A stretch of 64,000 nt of DNA from Bacteroidales bacterium (GTDB lineage: Bacteria; Bacteroidota; Bacteroidia; Bacteroidales; Muribaculaceae): positions 1 through 64,000 of the forward strand of contig SUXH01000009.1 in NCBI GenBank assembly GCA_015061055.1, read 5' to 3'. Positions within the stretch are counted from its first letter, which is position 1, and every line of letters begins with the position of its first letter. Made by a program: the position numbers and the translations under genes. The notes under the pieces are model-generated. The model had not been told where the DNA came from. It did no database searches and was given only the letters and a program-made list of their open reading frames with translations. Positions 18,290 to 26,355 of this stretch are shown piece by piece.

Positions 18290-18808
18290 ATGGAAAACAC
18301 AAATGAACGTGAAGAATTGGTTACACTGGATTCAGTGGGTGATTGCTCTGTTGAGCAAGGTGAAGGAACTTGTGGGACTTGCGAAGCCGGAGAAGCAATC
18401 TCCGCAAGAGAACGAGTCGACTACGACGGAGAAACCTCCACAAGAATAGACTGTGATGTTGCCTCCGAAAAAGAGGCAGATGAAAATGCTACTCCTGACG
18501 AGGGGAATGAAGATGTTACGATGAGAGTGTTACGACTTTATCCTAAGGTGTGTGCTCGTATTTCGGAGTTGATGTGTGAACAGACTGAGGCTATGGCTCT
18601 TGAACTGATAGAGAAAGGTATTGGCTACGACGATGCTATAGCAGAGGCTGACAAAGGTGGCTACTTGCGTGGTAAAAACGAGAAAATAGAGCTGATGAAA
18701 GGTCATCGTATGCCTCAATCAGATGTGTCAAGTAGCAAGAAAGATGCAGAGGAAAGCTGTCGAGACGTTTTTCCTCGCTACGTGAAAAGAAATTTTTGGG
18801 AGGATTAA
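18290..18808 (+). CDS. Acidic partner protein of the orphan capsid gene (scaffold-like?)
   Basis: 172 residues, not recognised by name. Residues 1-75 are strongly acidic and of low complexity, rich in Glu, Asp, Ser and Thr, with several Cys (GTCGTCEAG). Residues about 76-135 form a predicted helical part: VLRLYPKVCARISELMCEQT, then ALELIEKGIGYDDAIAEAD and GGYLRGKNEKIELM. The tail is basic and ends RNFWED. In tailed phages an acidic, helical scaffolding protein often sits directly before the major capsid gene; the order and composition fit, so a scaffold or cargo-adaptor role is possible. The next gene begins 9-18 bp after its stop. This is inference from position and composition; no homology is claimed. 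Confidence 0.55.
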   Translation: MENTNEREELVTLDSVGDCSVEQGEGTCGTCEAGEAISARERVDYDGETSTRIDCDVASEKEADENATPDEGNEDVTMRVLRLYPKVCARISELMCEQTEAMALELIEKGIGYDDAIAEADKGGYLRGKNEKIELMKGHRMPQSDVSSSKKDAEESCRDVFPRYVKRNFWED

Positions 18809-18817
18809 TTTTAAATC

Positions 18818-20227
18818 GTGAATACTATGAAAGAATTGAAAAAGTTTATTGTGGAAATGTTTGTGAAGGTGTTAACATCAAAGGGCGTGTGGGCGGCACT
18901 TGCATTCTTGGCTCTGGTGTATATGCTTCTCACAGGGAATGATGAAGGGGGACTGCTTGCAATGGCACTTGTTACTGGTGTTGAAGGTGGAAAGCACGTA
19001 GTAAATGGACCTCTGACACTTGATGCCGTGCAAGAATCGGGCAGTGGATTATTACTTAATGAAATCGACAAGCAAATAGTAAAAATACGTCCAATGGCAA
19101 CACCAATCGACCAATTGTCGCGTTGTGCAGGGGCAAAAGCTTCGGGAAGTATGGTGGTGGACTATTACAATGTAGATACCAAAGAGACTTCAACCGAACT
19201 TACCGACGATTATGAGGAACCTGATAGCAGTGTTGTAACCGAAAATGCAATAAGAGTGACGATAAACACCGAAAACAATGATGTGTTTGATGTGTCGGAT
19301 ACTATTTTGATTCCCGATGTGTATGGATATGATGAGCGTGGAGAGAATGAAACCGAAAACAGTTTGGTGCTATATGTAGTGTCTAAAACTGAAGATGGAG
19401 AGCTTGTGGTAATGGCTGTGAATGGCAAAAAGATTGGAGATGTGGAGGGCTGTGTGCCTTCACTTCCTGCCGGCTCGAAGTTGATAAGAATGGGACGTGC
19501 TGCCACCGAACTCGATGTGCAAAGTCCGCAATTTGAGGCTATGCCTAAAAAAGCGCAAAATAATTGCCAAATCTTCAAGATGCAAATCGAGCAGAGCACA
19601 TTGCAGAAGATTGCAAATAAGGAGGTGGGTTGGACTATGAGCGACCAAGAAGAGGCTGCTATATATGATATGCGTCTTGGAATGGAAAAAAGTTTCTTGT
19701 TTGGAGTGAAACGTAAGATTTATGACTTCAAGAAGAAAGAATGGGTGCTTCTCACAGGAGGAGTGTGGCATCAAGCCGGTAAGGATTTTGTACTCGATAT
19801 ATCAAGGAAAGAAGATGGAGTGATAGATATGATGCGTAATGCATTCACAGGAAATGCCGGCTCGAAACGAAAAATTCTTGTGGGAGGCTCAAGATTGATA
19901 GGTGAACTGAACAAACTTACATTTACTCGAGTGGTGAGCAATACCGAAACCACAACAAAATGGGGTATCGATTTCTCGGAAATCAGTTCTAAATTCGGTC
20001 GATTATATGTGTTGCTTAGTGAGGTATTTGATGATTGTGGAATGGATGGTTATGGGTTGATAATCGATCCGGAGTATATCCAAAAGTACAGCCATCTGCC
20101 ATTTGGAACCGAAGCACTCGACTTGAAGAGTGCGGGAGTTCGCAATACCGATGCACTTGTGATAACTGAAGCATCGTGCCTTGTGCTTCGTTATCCTAAA
20201 GCGCATATGAGAGTGAAGTTGAGTTAA
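18818..20227 (+). CDS. Phage-like major capsid protein, SU10/DUF5309 type (orphan)
   Basis: 469 residues from GTG 18818, or 466 from ATG 18827. Residues about 23-40 (GVWAALAFLALVYMLLTG) are a hydrophobic helix, unusual for a capsid protein. From GGKHVVNGPLTLDAVQESG and IVKIRPMATPIDQLSR onward the layout is that of SU10-like major capsid proteins: a variable beta-rich insert, then ILVGGSRLIGELNKL, KFGRLYVLLSEVFDD, GLIIDPEYIQKYS and the closing LRYPKAHMRVKLS. I base the family call on this C-terminal block. No terminase, portal, protease, tail or lysis gene lies nearby; neighbours are pldA and aroK. The stop overlaps the convergent aroK by 4 bp, so the gene is tightly embedded in the chromosome. 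It could be a phage remnant, a domesticated capsid or a nanocompartment shell. Confidence 0.72.
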   Translation: MNTMKELKKFIVEMFVKVLTSKGVWAALAFLALVYMLLTGNDEGGLLAMALVTGVEGGKHVVNGPLTLDAVQESGSGLLLNEIDKQIVKIRPMATPIDQLSRCAGAKASGSMVVDYYNVDTKETSTELTDDYEEPDSSVVTENAIRVTINTENNDVFDVSDTILIPDVYGYDERGENETENSLVLYVVSKTEDGELVVMAVNGKKIGDVEGCVPSLPAGSKLIRMGRAATELDVQSPQFEAMPKKAQNNCQIFKMQIEQSTLQKIANKEVGWTMSDQEEAAIYDMRLGMEKSFLFGVKRKIYDFKKKEWVLLTGGVWHQAGKDFVLDISRKEDGVIDMMRNAFTGNAGSKRKILVGGSRLIGELNKLTFTRVVSNTETTTKWGIDFSEISSKFGRLYVLLSEVFDDCGMDGYGLIIDPEYIQKYSHLPFGTEALDLKSAGVRNTDALVITEASCLVLRYPKAHMRVKLS

Positions 20228-20763
20228 GACCCGGAAATGAGTTGTTTTGCAAGATTTTCGGTGGATTCGGCTACTTGTGAAGAATCTTCAAGATAGCTTG
20301 AATCGAATATCAAAGATGCTTTAGTGTAGTGAGGAACTCGTTGTTTCATTGCTTCGGTGATGAATTGCGACAGCTCCTCATTGCTTTTTTGTGCAATAAT
20401 AGGCCGTTTTGCTTTGGCCGTAGGTATGGAAAGGCGTCGCAAAAGAGCTTCGTGTGAAGCATTGAGAAAAACGGTGGTTCCTCTACTATTCATATATTCC
20501 ATATTGTCGTAGTGACAAGGAGTTCCTCCACCACAAGAAATAATTACATCTTCAAACTCGCCTACTTCACGTAATACATTGTATTCAATTTGACGGAAAC
20601 CGTTCTCTCCCCTTTCGTTGAAAATGTCTTTGACACTACGACGAAATCGAGCTTCAATAAACAGGTCGAGGTCGATAAAACTAATGTTTAAGTATTTGGA
20701 TAGAGAGCGTCCCATTGTGGTTTTTCCGCACCCCATATATCCTACTAAAAATATTGGTTTCAT
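20224..20763 (-). CDS. aroK: Shikimate kinase
   Basis: Phosphorylates shikimate at the 3-hydroxyl in the chorismate pathway. 179 residues, standard length. Seen: P-loop GYMGCGKTT (8-16), shikimate-binding DLDLFIEARF (32-41, with the D-D/E pair), the family block ERGENGFRQIE (50-60), GGGTP (78-82), and the lid region with Arg residues. Its last 4 bp overlap the convergent capsid gene. It has its own -7 box at 20786-20793. Confidence 0.96.
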   Translation of the reverse strand: MKPIFLVGYMGCGKTTMGRSLSKYLNISFIDLDLFIEARFRRSVKDIFNERGENGFRQIEYNVLREVGEFEDVIISCGGGTPCHYDNMEYMNSRGTTVFLNASHEALLRRLSIPTAKAKRPIIAQKSNEELSQFITEAMKQRVPHYTKASLIFDSSYLEDSSQVAESTENLAKQLISGS

Positions 20764-20785
20764 AAGTCATTGCGAACTAATGACA

Positions 20786-20793
20786 CAAAAGTA
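20786..20793 (-). promoter_or_regulatory. -7 box for aroK
   Basis: The minus strand reads TACTTTTG (TAnnTTTG), 23 bp before the aroK start. Confidence 0.5.
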
Positions 20794-20833
20794 AAGAAAA
20801 AATTGTAACTTTACTGCGAAAACAAGATTATTT

Positions 20834-21478
20834 ATGTCGAAAAAATATAAATGGTATGTAGTTTGGGAAGGAACAATCCCCGGAATATGCGAATCTTGGG
20901 AGGAATGTAAACTCCGAGTAGAGAATTATCCCAATGCTAAATATAAGAGCTATAATACTCAGGAAGAAGCTATTCGCGCTTATCGGGGTAATCCTGCCGA
21001 TGAGATGGGAGTGCTTCGTGCTATTGCGAATGCATCGGTGAAGCATATTAACTATGAATCAATCCCTGAGATTATTACCGATAGCTTAGCGGTAGATGCG
21101 GCGTGCAGTGGTAATCCCGGAATTATGGAATATAGAGGTGTTGATGTAAAAAGTGGCGCCGAATTGTTTCATCTCGGGCCGTTTCCGAAGGCAAGCAACA
21201 ATATAGGCGAATTCCTTGCACTCGTTCATGGGCTTGCAATGCTCAAAAAGCAAGAGAGTCCTATCCACACCATTTATAGTGATAGTGTTACGGCAATGGC
21301 TTGGGTGAGAGATAGAAAGTGTAAAAGTAAGATAGACGAATGTGCCGAGAATGCTTATTTGTTCTCTCTTGTGCGACGTGCCGAGAAGTGGCTCCGCGAA
21401 AATACTTACACCACCCGAATACTTAAGTGGAAAACCGACGAATGGGGCGAAATACCCGCCGATTTCGGTAGAAAATAA
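20834..21478 (+). CDS. rnhA: Ribonuclease H with N-terminal viroplasmin-type domain
   Basis: Degrades the RNA strand of RNA-DNA hybrids. 214 residues in two parts. The N-terminal Caulimo_VI / hybrid-binding domain (about 4-50: KYKWYVVWEGTIPGICESW and AKYKSYNTQEEAIRAY) is the same module found at the start of eukaryotic RNase H1. The catalytic RNase H fold (about 83-214) has the acidic residues in LAVDAACSGNPG (Asp), NNIGEFLAL (Glu) and IYSDSVTAMAW (Asp). It is followed 21 bp later by a glycosyltransferase gene, probably on the same transcript. The symbol follows the RNase HI class and is less certain than the function. Confidence 0.92.
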   Translation: MSKKYKWYVVWEGTIPGICESWEECKLRVENYPNAKYKSYNTQEEAIRAYRGNPADEMGVLRAIANASVKHINYESIPEIITDSLAVDAACSGNPGIMEYRGVDVKSGAELFHLGPFPKASNNIGEFLALVHGLAMLKKQESPIHTIYSDSVTAMAWVRDRKCKSKIDECAENAYLFSLVRRAEKWLRENTYTTRILKWKTDEWGEIPADFGRK

Positions 21479-21499
21479 GAGTAAAATAATATAAACAAT

Positions 21500-22216
21500 A
21501 TGAAAGGATTTCACATAATTACTCCTGTAAAGGACTCGATAGAACTGACGTTGCAGACTGCAGAGGCTATAATGGCTTCGGAAATTACTGTCCCATTCAA
21601 ATATACGATATATAATGATTTCAGTACCGAAGAAAATACTCATAAGTTGAAAGAGGCTTCGGAGCGATTGGGCTTTGAACTGGTAAACTTAAGTGATATT
21701 ACCGACCATCCTTCGCCCAACTATCTGCTTGTGCTTCAAATGTCGCAGAAGAAAGCTATTGAGGCTGAATCCGGTTTGCTCATAGTAGAGTCGGACGTGA
21801 TAGTGCGTCCTCACACTTTGCAAACACTTTTCGATAAGGCCTCACAAAATTCTGATTGTGGAATGGCAGCCGCAGTTACTGTAGATGAGCAGGGTGTTAT
21901 TAATTTCCCGTATTTATATGCTAAGGGAAAAGAGAATCGTGAGTTTACTACACGTAAGCGATTTAGCTTTTGTTGCACGTTGCTTACACTTGATTATTTG
22001 AAAGCATTCGATTTTCATCAACTGAATCCCGAAAAGCACTGGCATGATGTAACGATTTCGCATCAGTCGTTGAAATGTGGTTTTAAGAATTATCTTTTTA
22101 CTAATAATCCTGTGTGGCATCGTCCTCACGGAAGCCGTCCTTGGAAACAGTTGAAATACACCAATCCGTTGAAATATTATTGGCTTAAGTTTACGAAAGG
22201 ATTGGATAAGATTTAG
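21500..22216 (+). CDS. Glycosyltransferase family 2-like protein
   Basis: 238 residues, GT-A fold nucleotide-sugar glycosyltransferase. Seen: N-terminal strand FHIITPVKDSIELTLQTAEAI (typical GT2 start), YTIYNDFSTEENT (the nucleotide-binding Asp region), GLLIVESDVIVRP (SDV in place of the usual DxD metal site), and the acceptor-side KHWHDVTISHQSLKCGFKNY. The N-terminal half is convincing; the C-terminal half is short. The sugar and acceptor are unknown. It is cytoplasmic, with no membrane segment. It lies 21 bp after the RNase H gene and is followed by a strong terminator. Confidence 0.8.
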   Translation: MKGFHIITPVKDSIELTLQTAEAIMASEITVPFKYTIYNDFSTEENTHKLKEASERLGFELVNLSDITDHPSPNYLLVLQMSQKKAIEAESGLLIVESDVIVRPHTLQTLFDKASQNSDCGMAAAVTVDEQGVINFPYLYAKGKENREFTTRKRFSFCCTLLTLDYLKAFDFHQLNPEKHWHDVTISHQSLKCGFKNYLFTNNPVWHRPHGSRPWKQLKYTNPLKYYWLKFTKGLDKI

Positions 22217-22236
22217 AGGCGTTGTGAAGAAATAAG

Positions 22237-22273
22237 AACTTGGTTAAGTAAAAACTTAACCAAGTTTGTTTTA
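22237..22273 (+). terminator. Terminator after the glycosyltransferase
   Basis: Perfect 12-bp stem AACTTGGTTAAG (22237-22248) / CTTAACCAAGTT (22255-22266), 6-nt loop, then TGTTTT. Confidence 0.9.
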
Positions 22274-22333
22274 AAATAGGGTTGAAAAACGATAAAATGT
22301 GCTGATAATGGGCGTAATGTGTGTGTTTTTTTG

Positions 22334-22341
22334 TAATTTTG
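22334..22341 (+). promoter_or_regulatory. -7 box for lysS-pgi
   Basis: TAATTTTG (TAnnTTTG), 61 bp before the lysS ATG. Confidence 0.5.
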
Positions 22342-22402
22342 CAAGATAATGGCTACAAGTGCCTTTTTGAGAAGAAAATAATAATAAAAAACAGATATAG
22401 AT

Positions 22403-24133
22403 ATGAGCTTATTGGATTTGAGCGAACAAGAAATCGTGAGACGCAACAGTCTTGCCGAAATGCGCAATATGGGAATCGAACCATATCCTGCTGCCGAATA
22501 TGAAGTGAATGCTTACACTACCGATATCAAGGAAGATTTCAAAGATGAAGAACCTGTACGTGAGGTGTCGATAGCCGGTCGTGTGATGACTCGCCGCATC
22601 ATGGGAAAAGCTTCGTTTATGGAGCTTCAAGATTCAAAAGGTCGAATTCAGGTGTATATCAGTCGTGACGATATTTGTCCTGATGAAAACAAAGATATGT
22701 ACAATGTGGTGTTCAAGAAACTCCTTGATATAGGCGACTTTGTTGGCATCAAGGGTTTTGTGTTCCGTACTCAAATGGGTGAAATCACAGTACATGCCAA
22801 AGAACTTACTGTGCTTAGCAAGTCGCTTCGTCCACTACCTATAGTGAAGATGAAAGACGGCGTGGTATATGATGCTTTTGATGACCCCGAACTTCGCTAC
22901 CGCCAACGTTATGTTGACCTTGTGGTGAACGAAGGAGTGAAAGATATCTTTATTAAGCGTACTAAGGTGTATAGCTCAATGCGCGAATATTTCAATAGTA
23001 AGGGTTATCTTGAAGTGGAAACCCCAATACTTCAATCTATCCCCGGAGGTGCAGCCGCTCGTCCATTTATCACTCACCACAATGCGCTTGATATTCCATT
23101 GTACTTGCGTATTGCCGATGAACTTTATTTGAAACGTCTTATTGTGGGAGGCTTTGAAGGTGTGTATGAATTCAGTAAGAACTTCCGTAACGAAGGTATG
23201 GACCGTACTCACAATCCTGAATTCACTTGTATGGAAATCTATGTATCTTACAAGGATTACAATTGGATGATGGATTTCACCGAAAAGATGATTGAAAAAG
23301 TGTGTATGGACGTGAATGGCACTTATGAAGTAAAAGTTGGCGACAATGTGATTAACTTCAAAGCTCCATTTAAGCGTGTTACAATGCTTGATAGTATCAA
23401 AGAATTTACCGGATATGATCTTGCCGGAAAGAGCGAAGATGAGATACGCGCTATCTGTAAGGAATTGAAGATGGACGTAGATGAAACAATGGGTAAGGGC
23501 AAACTTATCGATGAAATCTTCGGTGAATTCTGTGAAGGAAATTATATACAACCTACATTCATCACTGACTATCCGGTAGAAATGTCGCCACTTACAAAAC
23601 GTCATCGTTCAAATCCTGACCTTACAGAGCGTTTCGAACTTATGGTGAATGGTAAGGAGTTGTGTAATGCTTATTCTGAGCTTAATGACCCAATCGACCA
23701 AGCTGATCGCTTCAAAGAACAACTTCGTTTGTCGGAAAAGGGAGATGATGAAGCAATGTTTATCGACCACGACTTTATTCGTGCGCTTGAATATGGTATG
23801 CCTCCTACATCGGGTATGGGTATTGGTATGGACCGTCTTGTAATGCTTATGACCGGTCAAACAGCAATTCAAGAAGTGCTCCTATTCCCACAAATGCGTC
23901 CTGAAAAAGTAGCGAAGCGTGATGCTGCCGATAAATACACTGCTATCGGAGTTCCCGAAGAATGGGTTGAAGTAATCCAAAAAGCGGGTTTCTTGACCGT
24001 AGAGTCAATGAAGGGTGCTAATCCGGGCAAGATGATGCAAGAAATATGCGGATTGAACAAGAAACACAAACTTGGATTGAAGAACCCAAGCAACGAAGAA
24101 GTAGCTGCATGGATTGAAGCGGCAGGAGAATAA
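22403..24133 (+). CDS. lysS: Lysyl-tRNA synthetase, class II
   Basis: Charges tRNA-Lys. 576 residues: OB-fold anticodon-binding domain (about 50-150, [20 protein letters not shown]), then the class II core. Motif 2 is visible around [19 protein letters not shown], and motif 3 at [18 protein letters not shown]. The last about 75 residues (after FPQMRPEK) are an extra helical domain ([15 protein letters not shown] and [13 protein letters not shown]) that is normal for Bacteroidota LysRS but absent from the E. coli enzyme. Followed after 17 bp by pgi; the two share a promoter (22334-22341) and terminator (25519-25551). Confidence 0.97.
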   Translation: MSLLDLSEQEIVRRNSLAEMRNMGIEPYPAAEYEVNAYTTDIKEDFKDEEPVREVSIAGRVMTRRIMGKASFMELQDSKGRIQVYISRDDICPDENKDMYNVVFKKLLDIGDFVGIKGFVFRTQMGEITVHAKELTVLSKSLRPLPIVKMKDGVVYDAFDDPELRYRQRYVDLVVNEGVKDIFIKRTKVYSSMREYFNSKGYLEVETPILQSIPGGAAARPFITHHNALDIPLYLRIADELYLKRLIVGGFEGVYEFSKNFRNEGMDRTHNPEFTCMEIYVSYKDYNWMMDFTEKMIEKVCMDVNGTYEVKVGDNVINFKAPFKRVTMLDSIKEFTGYDLAGKSEDEIRAICKELKMDVDETMGKGKLIDEIFGEFCEGNYIQPTFITDYPVEMSPLTKRHRSNPDLTERFELMVNGKELCNAYSELNDPIDQADRFKEQLRLSEKGDDEAMFIDHDFIRALEYGMPPTSGMGIGMDRLVMLMTGQTAIQEVLLFPQMRPEKVAKRDAADKYTAIGVPEEWVEVIQKAGFLTVESMKGANPGKMMQEICGLNKKHKLGLKNPSNEEVAAWIEAAGE

Positions 24134-24150
24134 ATAAACACTACAATATA

Positions 24151-25485
24151 ATGGAAAAGATTCAAGTTATCAATCAGAATGTGCTTGGCACAGTGAATGA
24201 AGAAGCTATTAAGGCATTTTATCCTGCTGCTGCCGATGCTATTGAGAAGTTGGATAAAGGTACCGGAGCGGGAAACGATTTCCTTGGTTGGGTAAAACTT
24301 CCTACCGAAACACCCGAAGCATTGCTTGACGAAATCAACGATGCTGCTCGTGCTTTCGATGGTTGCGAATATGTGGTTGCTATCGGTATTGGTGGTAGCT
24401 ATCTTGGAGCAAAGGCTGTAATTTCGGCTTTGAGCGATTCTTTTGCTGAATTTAAGCCGGCTAAAGGTCCTCGAGTGCTATTTGCCGGTCAAAATATCGG
24501 AGAAGATTATACCTATGAGCTTGTTGAACTTTTGAAGGGTAAGAAGTTTGGTATCATCGTTATCTCTAAGTCGGGAACCACTACCGAACCAGCTATCGCA
24601 TTCCGTATCTTGAAAGAATTGCTTGAAACACAAGCAGGCAAGGCTGAAGCCGCAAAACTTATCGTGGCTATCACCGATGAAAAGAAGGGTGCGCTTCGCA
24701 AACTTGCTACCGAAGAAGGTTATAAGACTTTTGTTATTGCCGACAACGTAGGCGGTCGTTTCTCAGTGCTTACTCCTGTGGGACTTCTTCCTATCGCTGT
24801 GGCAGGTTATGATATTAAGGCACTTGTGGCAGGTGCGCGCGAAATGCAAGCATCTACAGCCGAAGCCGGCGAAGAAAATATTGCAGTGAAATATGCTGCT
24901 ACTCGCAATGCTCTATATCAAGCCGGTAAGAAGATTGAGATTTTGGTGAATTACAATCCTAAATTGCATTATTTCGCTGAATGGTGGAAGCAACTTTACG
25001 GCGAAAGCGAAGGTAAGGATTTGAAGGGTATCTTCCCTGCATCGGTTGACTTTACTACCGATCTTCACTCTATGGGTCAATGGATTCAAGATGGCGAACG
25101 CACTATTTTCGAAACTGTGATTACAGTGGGCGAACAAGCTCACAAGATGGAAATCCCTGCCGATGCCGACAACCTTGATGGATTAAATTACATTGCCGGT
25201 AAGCGCATCGATGAAGTGAACAAGATGGCCGAACTTGGTACTCGTATCGCTCACGTTGATGGAGGTGTGCCTAATATGATTATCACCCTACCCCGTCTTG
25301 ACGAGAAGTGTCTTGGAGGATTGATTTATTTCTTTGAAATAGCTTGCGGTATCAGTGGTTATATACTTGGAGTGAATCCTTTCAATCAACCTGGAGTGGA
25401 AGATTATAAGCGCAATATGTTTGCCCTTCTCAATAAGCCGGGTTACGAAGAAGAAAGTAAAGCTATCCAAGCAAAATTGAAATAA
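24151..25485 (+). CDS. pgi: Glucose-6-phosphate isomerase
   Basis: Interconverts glucose-6-phosphate and fructose-6-phosphate. 444 residues, the compact bacterial/firmicute-like size. Seen: [16 protein letters not shown] (75-90, phosphosugar loop), [19 protein letters not shown] (about 145-163), [21 protein letters not shown]-type [15 protein letters not shown], and the C-terminal [14 protein letters not shown] with the catalytic-region Lys. Cotranscribed with lysS. Codon use is moderately biased toward AAG/GGT, as expected for an abundant glycolytic enzyme. Confidence 0.97.
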   Translation: MEKIQVINQNVLGTVNEEAIKAFYPAAADAIEKLDKGTGAGNDFLGWVKLPTETPEALLDEINDAARAFDGCEYVVAIGIGGSYLGAKAVISALSDSFAEFKPAKGPRVLFAGQNIGEDYTYELVELLKGKKFGIIVISKSGTTTEPAIAFRILKELLETQAGKAEAAKLIVAITDEKKGALRKLATEEGYKTFVIADNVGGRFSVLTPVGLLPIAVAGYDIKALVAGAREMQASTAEAGEENIAVKYAATRNALYQAGKKIEILVNYNPKLHYFAEWWKQLYGESEGKDLKGIFPASVDFTTDLHSMGQWIQDGERTIFETVITVGEQAHKMEIPADADNLDGLNYIAGKRIDEVNKMAELGTRIAHVDGGVPNMIITLPRLDEKCLGGLIYFFEIACGISGYILGVNPFNQPGVEDYKRNMFALLNKPGYEEESKAIQAKLK

Positions 25486-25518
25486 AGGTTGAAAAAACAA
25501 TAACTTATGATAACGAAA

Positions 25519-25551
25519 GGGCCGGATTCCGTAGGAATTCAGCCCTTTTTT
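25519..25551 (+). terminator. Terminator of lysS-pgi
   Basis: 12-bp stem 25519-25530 / 25534-25545 (GGGC...GCCC, one mismatch, one G-T) with loop GTA, followed by six T. Confidence 0.88.
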
Positions 25552-25751
25552 CGTTGTGAGGCAAAATAAAGTGGGTGAGAGAGGTAAGATTGTTTAAAAA
25601 GTGGAGTAGAAAATGATGAAATAGTTGCTTGAAAATATAGAATATGTTAGATTTGTAAAAAATAAGATCTATAATAGAAAATTACTGTTTTGAAATGAAG
25701 TTGGATATTATATATTATCGATAATGTTGATTAATGTAAAAAAATAATGAT

Positions 25752-26186
25752 ATGAAAAAAAATGTAATGATAATTGGAGCTATTATAATGATGTTATGTA
25801 ATGTTTCCAATATATTCGCACAAGAGAACCGTAGTATGCGAAGTGTGCTGATGAGTGTAGATAAATGGTATTATGTGTGTGGAGATAGTACGACCTATTT
25901 AGGTGAGTTCTATAAAGAGTCAGGAATAGGTGTTTTTGTGTTTAATAAAGGAGAGTTGATAGTAAGTGATCGATGTGTTCCATATTATTTGTCAAATGAA
26001 GCAGATTCTACATTTGATGAAAGCAAAGTTGGTAAAAATGAAAACGGAAAATACCTGATAAAACGAACATTAGGAACAAAAATAGTATATGTATATGAGG
26101 TGTTGAAATTAGATAGTGATTCTTTGATTATGGCTGACACCAAGAAAAAAGGAAGGATACTAAAATATGTTTCGAAGAAACGATAA
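25752..26186 (+). CDS. Small secreted lipocalin-like protein, single-repeat relative of 7003-8421
   Basis: 144 residues with a signal peptide (MKKNVMIIGAIIMMLCNVSNIFAQ). The mature part is one beta-rich domain: VDKWYYVCGD, GVFVFNKGELIVSD, VPYYLSNEADSTFDESKVGK, NENGKYLIKR, VYEVLKLDSDSLIM. It lines up with the first repeat of the protein at 7003-8421, which reads PFYLSNKYETVFDSTKVGK and NDNGKYMVVR in the same order. The pair is therefore paralogous, one copy of the module here and three there. A stand-alone gene in an AT-rich region, ended by a hairpin at 26199-26237. Function unknown. Confidence 0.68.
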   Translation: MKKNVMIIGAIIMMLCNVSNIFAQENRSMRSVLMSVDKWYYVCGDSTTYLGEFYKESGIGVFVFNKGELIVSDRCVPYYLSNEADSTFDESKVGKNENGKYLIKRTLGTKIVYVYEVLKLDSDSLIMADTKKKGRILKYVSKKR

Positions 26187-26198
26187 ATGATAAGTTGG

Positions 26199-26237
26199 GT
26201 GGCTGTGTCGAAATTATTTTGGCGCAGCTACTTTTTT
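26199..26237 (+). terminator. Terminator
   Basis: 11-bp stem with three G-T pairs, GTGGCTGTGTC (26199-26209) / GGCGCAGCTAC (26221-26231), followed by six T. Confidence 0.75.
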
Positions 26238-26325
26238 GTTTTTTGTGTGACGCGTTGGGTGCAACATCTTCAAAGTTGGATGGGGATTTATTGGGTTAAT
26301 ATTTAAGGAATTAAAAAGATTTTGC

Positions 26326-26333
26326 TATCTTTG
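26326..26333 (+). promoter_or_regulatory. -7 box for the first two GHL10 genes
   Basis: TATCTTTG (TAnnTTTG), 22 bp before the ATG at 26356. Confidence 0.5.
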
Positions 26334-26355
26334 CTACCTAAACACATTATTTAAT

